Below are positions 54,471 to 64,000 of a stretch of DNA of 64,000 bases, piece by piece. Origin of the DNA: Lathyrus oleraceus (lineage: Eukaryota; Streptophyta; Magnoliopsida; Fabales; Fabaceae); contig NC_066580.1 in the NCBI RefSeq assembly GCF_024323335.1, positions 136,315,148-136,379,147 on the forward strand. Direction: 5' to 3'. Below the pieces are notes generated by a model that worked only from the letters and a program-made list of their open reading frames with translations, was not told the origin of the DNA and ran no database searches. A program made the position numbers and the translations under genes. Each line of letters begins with the position of its first letter. Position 1 is the stretch's first letter.

Positions 54471-56465
54471 TTTCTTTTTAGTTCTTTATTAGAAATAGAT
54501 TCTATAGCTTTTATAGCTTCGTCTTGTTCTGAGGTTAAAACATTTAACCCATTCATATCAACAATTGATTTCCAGTAATCTAATTGCTTACTGTCAGAAT
54601 ATTCAGAAGAGCATTCAGTAGAGGATTCATAAATCATATTAATATCCTCTTCTGAAGAATAATTTTCAGAATCAGAATTGAGAAGTAAAACTTTTTCTAA
54701 TTGAGAACGCAATTGTTCATCTTCTATCTCATTAAGAGCTTTTTTAGTCCAACATCGGTTGGCATAATGACCATGTTTGCCACATTTATGACACGTTATG
54801 TCAAGCTTTTTGGCTTTTCTTTTACCTTTAGGGTCAAAAGATTTTTCTTTAGGTCTACCTTTATTGTAGTGACCCTTTTTCTTATTCTTATAAAAAAATT
54901 TATAATAATTTTTTGACTTATCCTTATAAGGTTTATTGCGGAAATTTTTTCATTTTTTCTTCTTATTATTATCTGGAGATTTTCCAAGATCAAAAGAAAA
55001 TTTTTCGCAAAATTCACCAAGTTGGTGTTTCTCCGAAAGCTTTTGCTTTTTAAGTTGATTTCTAAGCTTTATGTCATTACATAAAGTTAATCCTTCATTA
55101 ACACAAGTGCTAATTATATGACCATAAGTAAGGTCAGAATAATTTATATTTATCCCATCATTTTTCTGTCTTAAAGATTGTCTAATCTTTTCAGAAAAGA
55201 AATGGGGTAATCCATCAATAAATTTTGCTTTCCAATGCAAAGAATTGGGATTGTTTAATTGATAAACTCTTGAAAGAAAAGTATCCATATACCATCTAAA
55301 GTGGGTAAGAGAAGGACAACTAAGGTTTTGGAGAAGTGTCTTGATTTTTTCTCCAATAGGGACATTGGTTCCTACAAAATGTTGTAAGATGGAGAGACAC
55401 AGAGTATACACTGCATCTTCTTCTCACGTGGTAGTCGTAGCCAAAGTAGTGCTTCTACTGGTTCCTGGCTTGACTTTAATGATTTTCTTATGATTAAGAA
55501 TTTCTAATTTCTGAGATTCGGTGAGATAATGATCCCACCAGCCTCTAAGTTGGCCAACAAATCCTGTGGTTATAAAGGATGCTATAGAACTATCTGAATT
55601 TCCATGTTGCTTGCAAACAGTAGAATACATGATCATCCTATGGATTTTATCTATAATTTGTTTGTCATTAAGACCATCAACATTCCATTCATAAATGGCT
55701 TTTCCTGAATAATAATTCTGGAATGGTTCAGATTCCTCAAAGAGCAAATCTTGCGGTGAGGGGCGTTTGTAATAATACTTTTCTATAGGCCTAGGAGAAT
55801 AAACAGGGTTTATATTATTAGTATTATTAATGTCAAGGTTACTAATGTCTAAATTAGCAAACATATCATATAATTGGTCAATATGGTTTTCGTTATTATC
55901 CTCAGAATAATCTTCATGGGACATAACTGTGATATTAAGACCTTTTAACTTTTGTTCTAAAATACGAACAAATTCTTGACCATTGGTTTCCATTTTAAAT
56001 CCCTCTATAGAAACAGGAGGTTGTACTATAGGAACATCCGAAATAGTGGATGTGGACATCTGGTCCTTAGGTTTATTTATGAGGTCAATAATGATATCTT
56101 GACGTGCTAGTTGTTTTTCTAAAAGATTTTTTTATGGATAATAGATATTTTTCCATAGAGATAAATTGTTCTCCTAACCAAACAAGATAAGCATTGGTAT
56201 AATTCTGAGACCTGATGACGGAATTTAATTCCTTAAGAGTAACTTGATTTTGTTCAACTCTTATTAACTGAAGGTTAAGGTAAGGGGTAGCTTCAGTATT
56301 TTGACTCAAACTTATCGTTTGTTCAGGGTGAAAAGGAGCTTCCATTTTCTCTCCTCTAACATTTTTCCAAGGTCTTTGTAAAACAAGGATTTCTTCTTGT
56401 TTTTTACTTATGAAATAGTTAAAAAACCATTTCACAAAAGGAATGAAATCCCGCGCAAGGTTCAT
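54471..56465 (-). pseudogene. Pararetrovirus coat protein with zinc finger, broken
   Basis: Order on the minus strand: an N-terminal region with YLVWLGEQFISMEKYLLSI, a frameshift near 56085, an acidic Asn/Asp-rich stretch, and GFVGQLRGWWDHYLTESQK. A break near 55415-55424 is followed by YTLCLSILQHFVG, LTHFRWYMDTFLSRVYQL and WKAKFIDGLPHFFSEKIRQ. Then come a lysine-rich stretch and the zinc knuckle CHKCGKHGHYANRC (about 54800-54759), then an acidic Ser-rich tail. This is the layout of caulimovirid coat proteins, which form the capsid and bind nucleic acid. At least three frame breaks are visible. Confidence 0.82.
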
Positions 56466-56964
56466 TTGAATGTAGTACTCATCTTTAAATTGAGCTAATT
56501 CGGCTTTTGAAATTTAAAAAAAAAACATTCTTTGAATTGAGTATATCTCTCATGTTGAAACTCATCATTGATGAGTTGTCTCATCTTGCTTCCACAGGAG
56601 TAATCTAACATTATAACTGGAAATCCATGTCTGACAGAGTAGGTGATTCTACTCTTGGAGTATTAGGTTTTTGATAAATTTCTTGGGGAGTTCTATTTTC
56701 ACTAAGTCTTATATTCTCAACGACCTCTATCTCTTCTCTTGTTTGAGAAGTAGAAGGTCTAGGTAATTGGCTAGAAGCTGTGAAAAATTCACTAACTGAG
56801 TGTCTAGCAGATAGAGATCTGGGTATCCTAATTATTCTTTTAGGAGTGAAGTTTATTTCTAGATCTCCTTCAGTAGTTTGAATTATTTGATCTATATCCC
56901 TATTAAGGATAGGTTCAAGATCTATTTCCTGGGGAAGAAACCATGTCTCTGGGAAGTTTATTTC
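56466..56964 (-). pseudogene. Pararetrovirus linker between movement and coat protein
   Basis: After a stop shared by both copies (codon after RLIK), the minus strand still reads NFPETWFLPQEIDPEPIL and SARHSVSEFFTASSQLPRPS. A stop follows near 56620 and a frame-broken piece continues up to the coat-protein start. Low complexity, no known domain. Confidence 0.5.
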
Positions 56965-57633
56965 ATCCTATTTTATCAATCTATTGGTTGCAACATTGGA
57001 AGTTAACAAATTGGTTTGAACCAAAGTAGTAGTTCCAGGGAACGCTAACTGTTTTGCTTTGGGATTAAGCATAGTAAGAACCTTATAGTAGATTTTATAG
57101 CATATTGCTATGATTTCACTTCCAGGTTTGAAATTGTAACCATCAGTATGAACAGTTAACTGAATAGCATCTAATAAATTCTTATCAGATAAAGATAGAG
57201 TTAAATTTGGTGAGACATCAAAGTAAACAGGTCCATGACACAAGCTTGTCTCTACCATAGCGGCTAAAGATTGTTTGAAATCCTTACATCTACCATCTCT
57301 AACATAAGCCATTATGCTAGAATTTAAACCTAATAAAGCTAACAGTTTTAAAGCAATTTGAACCAATCCAATATGGATAAAATTATAATTTTTAAAAGGT
57401 TTCAAATCTTTTTTAGTTAACAGTTTGATTGTCTGTTTTTCTCTAGAAATTTGAATTGTTTGCTCTAGAGTTTTAACAGCAAAACGAGCAAAAACATCTA
57501 TCTTACCAAATCTATAAATTTGATTAGGAGGAACGAAGGGTATAACCCATCTATTGAGTTTATCCAGATTTCTTGGATATTCTACAAGTTCTTCATGTTT
57601 GATTAAATTGTTTTGATGATTATCATCATCAGA
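56965..57633 (-). pseudogene. Pararetrovirus movement protein (minus copy)
   Basis: Same blocks as the plus copy (FIHIGLVQIALKLL, VRDGRCKDFKQSL, CHGPVYFDVSPNL). The frame is open to the shared TAG near 56968, but the start codon is changed to AGG (near 57633), so the first usable Met is at 57405 or a Met created elsewhere. The 30K-family assignment is firm. Confidence 0.85.
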
Positions 57634-58556
57634 ATCCCTAAAAGAAACAGGCTAAGAATGTTGTGATTGGTTGATACACAAAGCTAAATCTAAATAGATA
57701 ACTTGGACTCATAACATAATATTAACCGAAACAACAACCTATTAAAAGTCATCTAGGCAAACAACGAATTGTTTAACTATCAACCCAAAGGGATAGAAGG
57801 ATTTCTCCCAAATCAAAGATGTCAAAATGTTTTCAGCAAATTTTTTCTTTTTTTCTAATCATCAACAACTCCCTTCCCCGGGAAAAAGATGTAGTTATCA
57901 GAAAACACTAAAAACATTTCTTGTTTTAAAAACACCTTTAAAAGGTCGTTTGGTTATCTGTTAATAAAAAGTAATGTGGAAAAGTTACCTACTTAGTTTT
58001 ATCCAAGCGTAATCAACCTATCACAACATAAATTTAGCCACAAATTGTCATAACAATTTGTGTAATGAAAAACTTACAGTAGATTTGGCAACCAGGTGAT
58101 GATACCACAATTAGCATACAACAGAAGCAGGGTCGAAATATGTATAAGAAAGTAAAGAAATGGTATAGAAGTCTAGAGAAGAAAAGAGAATTTTCTTTCA
58201 AACTTATCTTATAAAAAACGTTTTTTGCAAAAGAAACTTAAATCCCTTTATATAGGGAATTAAAGGCTTACTATTTAAGCCGGTAACATTTACCTACAAT
58301 AGTAGGTGAACTAAAAAACAAAACACTTTTACAAAAGAAAATTAAGTGCATACATTTTTGCCTAAAGACAAGAGATTCTTATTCCCTTAAGATAAGAAGA
58401 TAAGATTCTTTCTTATCTTTTGCTTTTGGCAACTTTTGCTTTTGACAAGATTCTTATTCCGTTAACCTTGTCTTTTGCTTTTGTTTATTGATTCATTTTC
58501 ATTATTGCTTTGAAATGGCAAACAAGATAGGATTCTTTCTTATCTTCTGCCTTTGA
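57634..58556 (-). other. Pararetrovirus intergenic leader (minus copy)
   Basis: Non-coding counterpart of 51884-52786, with TATATAAA at 58254-58247 and TGGTATCA at 58107-58100. Confidence 0.75.
58247..58254 (-). promoter_or_regulatory. TATA box of the pararetrovirus leader (minus copy)
   Basis: CCCTATATAAAGGG on the minus strand, as in the plus copy. Confidence 0.75.
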
Positions 58557-59941
58557 TTATTGATTCTTATTTTTTGCTCTCTCTTTTGCTTTCTGGGCCA
58601 TGGATTGAATCATTGCGTCCAAGAAATCCTCTGCAGTTGGGTCCTCTGCTTGGGCTTCTCCTGTCAAATAGTCAAAGTTGTGAGAATCAATTGATCCCAT
58701 GGAAGAGCTGGTCTTCATAGATGAATCCTCATCTTTTGATGCTTTTGCTGGAAAAGTGGAGAAGAATTGGTTTTTCATATGGTCCAAAGTTCTAACCATG
58801 ATTTCATCTTCTGATTCATTTGGATATTTTCTCTAGAAGAAGTTCTTCAGATTTCCCATAGACATTTGTTGGGAGCTTTGCTCTTTGACCTTATTACTTT
58901 GGTCTTTAGCTATAGCTGTTTGAATTAAATTTCCTATTTTCTGGACTTCTTCGGAACTTATTTTGTTCCACCATTTATAGAAGAAATTTCTTTCTAAAAT
59001 GGGTATGTTGAATTTATCTTGAGATATGGTGATTGACCATCTCCATATCCATGGAATCTGAAATTTGGTAAAGAACCAAAATGGACATTGTCCGGTGATT
59101 AAATTATCAGATAAAAGATTTGCAATAAATGGGCTATTGTCACACCAGGATTGTATAAATCAAGTAATTCTTTGGGTAGTATTTCCAAAGACGGACCAAA
59201 TTTAGTCCCTCATTCATAAAACCAATTTGGTATAGGTCTATTATTCATCTCTGGATTAATAGAGAAAAACCAAGAATGTTTATTCTTGGGATTTTGATAA
59301 TAAAAAGCTTGAGTAAAAGCTTGGACATAGTCCTAGTAATTAAAGTAAATATACTTTCCTTCTGCAATTCTTATTGCCTTTTCATCATTTGAATTAAGAC
59401 CCCATTCTCTTGGTAACAGGATTTTATTAATGTGGCATTTACTGAAGTTTATAAAACTTTCAGGATTATTATTCTAGTAATGGTGAGTAAATGTTACCGA
59501 TTCGGTAACGGTTAGAAGAATTTCTAGGTGAGGCCTAGATTTTCCATGTAGGCCTGGATATCCTCTTGATTCGAGGTATCTAGTTTTAATAGACCATCCA
59601 TCATTTGGATTGATTTTGATATCTTCTTCATCAATATACATGATTTTTTCAGTTACTGGATTTTCAAAATAATCCAATTGCTCTTGAGGTGGGTTATTAA
59701 CCGCAACTTCTTTGTAAGATGTACTTTTATTAGAGGAGGAGGAAAGAATATCTTCCTTTTTAGATAAAGATGCAGGTAATTGTTGCATTTTTCTACCTTT
59801 GTAAACTGTAGTCCAATCCCCTATTAGAGGAATGTTTAATTCTGGCTGGGATAACATATTGTTACTCCCCCTTCCACCACGACCATAACCGCGGCCTCTT
59901 CCCCTATACGGGGTCATCATTTTTTCCCTGCAAAAATTCAC
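58557..59941 (-). pseudogene. Pararetrovirus second ORF, broken
   Basis: Begins near 59941-59914 with a glycine/arginine-rich stretch (YRGRGRGYGRGGRGSNN). Then WTTVYKGRKMQQLPASLSK, GWSIKTRYLESRGYPGL, a stop near 59475, WGLNSNDEKAIRIAEGKYIY, HSWFFSINPEMNNRPIPNWF, FGPSLEILPKELLDLYNPG, and the C-terminal acidic part at 58799-58557. At least four stops and a shift. The RG-rich start suggests nucleic-acid binding; I do not know the role. It follows RNase H without a clear gap. Confidence 0.65.
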
Positions 59942-61434
59942 GAGTTAAATAATCAGCAAGTGAATTATTTTCACCTTTAATGTGTTGAATGTCAAATTCA
60001 AACATAGATAATTGAGATTGCCGGCTAGAAAAAATTTGCTTAGCAACAAGATTTTTAACATCTTTTTCAATAATTTATTTAGCTGAGCTACAATCAATTT
60101 TTAATAAAAATTTCTTATTAAGAAGATCATCTTGAAATTTTGAAATGCATTTTATAATAGAGAGCATTTCCTTTTTGATAGTAGAATATTTTGATTGGGC
60201 AGGATTCCATTTTCCAGAGGTAAATCTGACTAAAACTTCTTTTGATGTATCAGATATAATTTGTTTAAGAATTCCTCCATAGCCTAAGTCGAAAGCATCC
60301 GTTTCAACAATTTTGAAATATTTAGGGTTAGAAAGGGATAAATAACGCAAACATTTAACTTTATGTTTAATTCTTTGGACTGCCTGAGAATGTTTATCAG
60401 TCCAAGGGCCAGGATTCTTTTTAAGCATAGCATGTAATATGGCAGTATCTTTTGCAATATTTTCAAAATAATCTTCTATACAATTGAGACTACCAAGAAA
60501 CCTTTGTAATTGTTTTTTATCTGTAATAATATTGGGGAATTTAGAAGCGAATTCAATACTTCTTTGTATAGGAATTATAGTTCCTTGGTCAATTTCATGA
60601 CCTAAAACTCTAACTTTTGTTTGAAAAAGTTTCATCTTAGGAGCAAATATAACTAATCCATTATGTTTAACTAATCCTTTGAATATTTTTAAATGTTTAA
60701 CATGTTGATCTATAGTTTTAGAAAAAACTAAGACATCATCAATATAAACAATTATAAATTTAGTATAAGGATTAAAAATATCATTCATAATATTTTGAAA
60801 TTCATAAGGGGAATTTTTAAGGCCAAAAGGAAGGACATTCCATTCATAATGTCCAAAAGGAACAGTAAAAGCTGTTTTATACTTATCAGATTCGTTAATC
60901 TGAAATTGCCAATAACCAGATTTCATAAAAATTTAGAGAAGATTAAAGCATTGTTTAATCTATCTAAAAGATCTTTTTTATTAGGAATATGATATCTAAT
61001 CCATTTTAACACTTTATTAAGAGGTTTGTAATTTATAACAAGTCAAGGGACCCCACGTTCCCTTTCGGCATCATTATTAACATAAAAAGTTGTGCAGCTC
61101 CAAGGAGATTCAGATTTTCTTATTAAATTTTTCTCTAAAAGAGATTCTATCTCCTTTTTGCATAAATCCAAATAATCATGATTCATTTGAGCAGACATAG
61201 GTTTAGTGGGAATCTGACTTTCATTAAAGTCATCAAGATAAGGTAAAGAAATAACATGTTTCTTTCTATCCCAAAAGGCATTAGATAAATCATTGCAGAT
61301 TTCATCTCTAAACTGTTGATCAATTAATTTAATTTGATTTTGAATTTCAGGTTTCTTAAGTTGAGATGTAATGTTTAATAAATCTACTTCTTCTTTAAGA
61401 AAATAAATTTGTTTTTCTTTTTTAAGAAGAATAT
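59942..61434 (-). pseudogene. Pararetrovirus reverse transcriptase and RNase H, broken
   Basis: The best open part is 60926-60075: MKSGYWQFQINESDKYKTAF, PFGHYEWNVLPFGLKNSPYE, the catalytic block FIIVYIDDVLVFSKT, RVLGHEIDQGTII, QRFLGSLNC, then RNase H with IVETDAFDLGYGGILKQ and KYSTIKKEMLSIIKC. Upstream (61434-60927) the start of RT can be followed through stops, including one just before 60926; downstream RNase H ends in stops after 60075. RT copies the RNA genome into DNA; here it is inactive because of the breaks. Confidence 0.88.
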
Positions 61435-61938
61435 TTATAACTTCATTAATAATCCTAGTATGAGGACCAGTAATAAATTCAAAAGTAATTCTTTTGTTTT
61501 GATAATGGAGGTAATTCCCTTTTGATCAACATTAATTAGAGGCATAATTTTATGCAGAAAAGGAGTTCCTAATATGATTCTATGAGTTAAATTTTTTACA
61601 GGAATAAAATGAGTACGTAAACAAATATCTTTGTTACAAATATAAGCATTAGACAACTTATAATTAACCGTGAGTTTATCTCCTCCAGCTTGGGTAAGAG
61701 ATTGTGTGGTTTTATCAAAGTATTTAGTGGGAATAATTCCTTCTTGAAGGCAGTTTAAATCAGTGCCACTATCAATAAGGGCAACTTCATTTTCTAATAT
61801 GAAATTTCTATTAATAACTAAAGTTATTCTAACAAACCATTTTTGAGAGTTCACTCTATCAATGAGAGAAAGGAATTCATCACTATGTGAAGGATTACTA
61901 GTTTAAGATATCTCTTCAACCTTGGAATTACTAGATTC
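61435..61938 (-). pseudogene. Pararetrovirus aspartic protease
   Basis: VALIDSGTDLNCL is the active site (DSG); YICNKDICLRTHFIPVKNL and RIILGTPFLHKIMPLINVDQ follow in family order. Open from 61854 to 61435. Upstream it is cut at 61938 by the SIRE-type LTR. Confidence 0.85.
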
Positions 61939-63038
61939 TGAAATTCTGGTATCAGATATAATATGTCGAAGGTAATGTCACGACACTGATATCTGGTTAT
62001 AAACAATGGATAAACAGAAACAGAATGGTAAAGCAAATAACACAAGCAATTGTTAACCCAGTTCGGTGCAACTCACCTATGTCAGGGGGCTACCAAGCCA
62101 GGAAGGAAATCCACTAAAATAGAATTAGTTCAAAGACTATCCGTACACTTCACCAAGTTACAGTCTTTCTCACCTAATCTCTACCCGTGCAATTTCTACC
62201 TAAGCACTCTTAGATATGAGAACCCACTCACTTCCCTTACAATCACACCCCCATGATTTTAAGCAACAATCCCTTGTGAAAAGAAAATACTTTTCAATTA
62301 CAATATTCTTGATTTTACTTCACAGTTTCAATCAAGAAGACACACTCTTGATCTTGCTTCAAAGCTTTGATCAAGAAGACAAATCAGTCCAATTCAATCA
62401 TCAATGGATGACTTGAATGACCTACAGACACAAACCCTAGCTCTCTCTCTAAATTTCGCTCAGTCTTGGTTGTATGTACAATCAGGTTTTCTAAGTCCCT
62501 TTTTATAGAAGTATTGGACACCTTGAAAACCCTAGATATATTTTCCAATCAAATCTTTTCATATCAGCTGTAAAGATCTCCTTGGAAAATAAACAAATCT
62601 GGTTGATATCCCTGATAGAATGCGCCAGCTAGCCATATCTTCAATCAACCAATGATTGCCACTAATTGTGCAATCACAAAACACCAGACATTCATACTGA
62701 ATGTTCTGTGTACAAGATGTCATGACATCGGGTCTGACATTTGGAAAAAATCCTGCATACTCCAGTTTCCTTTTATAGCAGGTACAACCATATCAGTTAC
62801 CATGACATTGTATGTCATCTGAAACAATCCTGCAGCATATGTCTTCCATATAAGCTCCAGCAGGTACATCCAATATCAGAAGCCTTGTCAATGTATGTGG
62901 CATTCTGAAACAATCCTGCTTGCATATGTTCTTCATCTTCAGCAGGTACATAGGATATCTCATGTTAAGACATCACACAAGACATCTTGTGAACACTCTT
63001 TGTTTTACCAAAATTGCTGCCAACTCTTAGAATCAACA
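61939..63038 (-). repeat. 3' LTR of a SIRE-type Ty1-copia element
   Basis: On the minus strand it runs from TGTTGATTCTAAGAGTTGGC to CTGATACCAGAATTTCA, about 1.1 kb, next to a polypurine tract. It interrupts pararetrovirus protease sequence at 61938 (left flank GATTC). The other LTR is outside the window, so the duplication cannot be checked. Confidence 0.8.
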
Positions 63039-63056
63039 AACTCCCCCTTTGGCAAA
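63039..63056 (-). other. Polypurine tract of the SIRE-type element
   Basis: Minus-strand TTTGCCAAAGGGGGAGTT directly before the LTR start TGTTG. Confidence 0.8.
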
Positions 63057-63678
63057 TTTTGGCTAAAACATATATCTGTCCTCTTTGTTCACAAGTTAAA
63101 CTATCAGCATTTAAACCACATAACAGTAGTTTAATCAGCAGCAGAAGCAAAACAATTACTAGCTATGGCTACTAGTAATACACATATGCACAATGGTACT
63201 TCTCTTCCCCCTCAATCTGTGCAATAATCAATCAGAATTACTAGTTATGGATGCAACTAGTAAGACACACAAATGCACAATACACCAGGGTACTTCTTCT
63301 CCCCCTAAATCTGTGCATTCATAAAAAAATAGCTACTGAAAAACTCCAGCACCTGTACCAGCCAGAATGTCATATGACATCTGCTACAACATCACCTGTG
63401 CACCATATCAGACATCCTGTTTGACATCTGTAAACATACAACCATACTGTTGTAGCACCTGTGCACTTCTTCCAATAATAGCTGTCCTCCAGTCCAGCCA
63501 CATCCAACTTCCATATCAAGCACTCCATATCAAGCACTTCTCCCCCTTTTTAGTCAAAATTTGACCAAAGGTGACCAAATCTTATAGCATCTTTACACTC
63601 CTTACCTCTTTCATCATACCATTCCTCACCTATCTTCAACCTCTTTTTGTGAGAACTAACCACACACCCCTTTGATTG
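63057..63678 (-). other. 3' untranslated region of the SIRE-type element with extra purine tracts
   Basis: No coding frame. Three further GGGGGAGAAG-like tracts on the minus strand at about 63550-63537, 63311-63298 and 63214-63199, two of them followed by AGTACC(A/C)T. No envelope-like ORF is seen. Confidence 0.65.
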
Positions 63679-64000
63679 CTATAAGTTCTCATACACACAA
63701 ATCCCCAATTTTCCTCTTAAACATTCAAATTGATTGGCATCCAAAGCTTTTGTGAATATGTCAGCTAATTGCCCTTCTGTAGGAACATGCTCCAGTGCTA
63801 TGATCTTCTCTTCCACAAGTTCTCTGATGAAGTGATGCCTGATGTCAATATGCTTTGTCCTGCTGTGCTGAATAGGATTCTTGGAAATATTTATAGCACT
63901 CAGGTTATCACAGTATAATGTCATGACTTCTTGTGTGACATTGTATTCAGACAATATTTGTTTCATCCAGACCAGTTGAGAACAACTACTTCCCGCTGCT
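63679..64000 (-). CDS. SIRE-type Ty1-copia RNase H, C-terminal part (runs off the window)
   Basis: Minus strand, open to the right edge. LVWMKQILSEYNV, VMTLYCDNLSAINISKNPIQ, HSRTKHIDIRHHFIRELVEE and LADIFTKALDANQFECLRGKL are the conserved end of copia pol RNase H; the Asp of YCDN and the HIDIRHH block are present. The stop is at 63681-63679. The word order is that of SIRE/Maximus elements, common in legumes. No break is seen in the visible part; the rest lies outside. Confidence 0.92.
   Translation of the reverse strand, partial: AAGSSCSQLVWMKQILSEYNVTQEVMTLYCDNLSAINISKNPIQHSRTKHIDIRHHFIRELVEEKIIALEHVPTEGQLADIFTKALDANQFECLRGKLGICVYENL

Larger units (their letters stand above)
53939..61938 (-). 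mobile_element. Endogenous pararetrovirus, more than one unit genome, circularly permuted (minus strand)
   Basis: Read from 61938 downward: protease, RT, RNase H, second ORF, leader with TATA box and primer-site word, movement protein, coat protein with zinc finger, coiled-coil region, and protease again. The protease end pieces (61938-61672 and 54235-53944) are the same sequence, 7.69-7.73 kb apart, which gives the unit length and fits caulimovirids. All frames carry stops or shifts. The genus is not determined; a second ORF behind the polyprotein recalls florendoviruses. Confidence 0.9.

Noticed and set aside
54701..54916. Plus-strand frame with a membrane-like protein
   Set aside because: Complement of the lysine-rich and zinc-finger part of the pararetrovirus coat protein on the minus strand.

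Overview
The window is plant nuclear DNA made almost entirely of LTR retrotransposons and integrated pararetrovirus sequence. I see no intact host gene. The element families (Ogre/Tat-type Ty3-gypsy with an extra ORF1, an Athila-type Ty3-gypsy, a SIRE-type Ty1-copia, a Cassandra LTR carrying 5S rRNA sequence, and a caulimovirid) fit a large legume genome. Tribe Fabeae (pea, vetch, faba bean, Lathyrus) is my inference, not something the sequence proves.

Left part. Positions 1-3901 are the degraded 3' part of an Ogre/Tat-like element (fragment D): a piece of RNase H/integrase on the + strand, then a broken plant-mobile-domain ORF on the opposite strand, then LTR-like DNA. From about 3902 to 39840 lies a three-level nest. 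Element A, an old Ogre-like element with many stops, is the outer layer (LTRs about 3902-5570 and 38172-39840). Element C is an apparently non-autonomous element with a Met-tRNA primer site (7573-30270). It sits inside ORF1 of A and is flanked by the target duplication ATGGT. Element B (9775-24916), a young and almost intact Ogre-like element, sits in C just behind C's primer-binding site. C also holds a Cassandra solo LTR with a perfect duplication (TAGTG) and a recent 291-bp tandem duplication.

Element B shows how this family works. ORF1 (unknown function) is followed by gag-protease, a short intron that joins protease in frame to reverse transcriptase, two RNase H domains and an integrase. 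RT-RNase H and integrase are now separated by an apparent one-base frameshift. Its 3' untranslated region carries an array of about 17 short hairpin modules with different but internally complementary stems.

Middle part. Positions 39841-45928 hold no recognisable gene, only low-complexity tracts and a cluster of GATTCGAATC-like words. Positions 45929-51643 are a decayed Athila-type element on the minus strand, with both LTR copies, a tRNA-Asp-like primer site, gag and protease remnants and a downstream transposon-protein pseudogene.

Right part. Positions about 51644-61938 are an endogenous pararetrovirus locus. A minus-strand copy spans more than one whole circular genome (protease, RT, RNase H, second ORF, leader, movement protein, coat protein, protease again), with a unit of about 7.7 kb. 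A rearranged plus-strand partial copy lies head to head with it. All viral frames are broken. At 61939 this locus is interrupted by the 3' LTR of a SIRE-type copia element, whose RNase H end reaches the right edge of the window.
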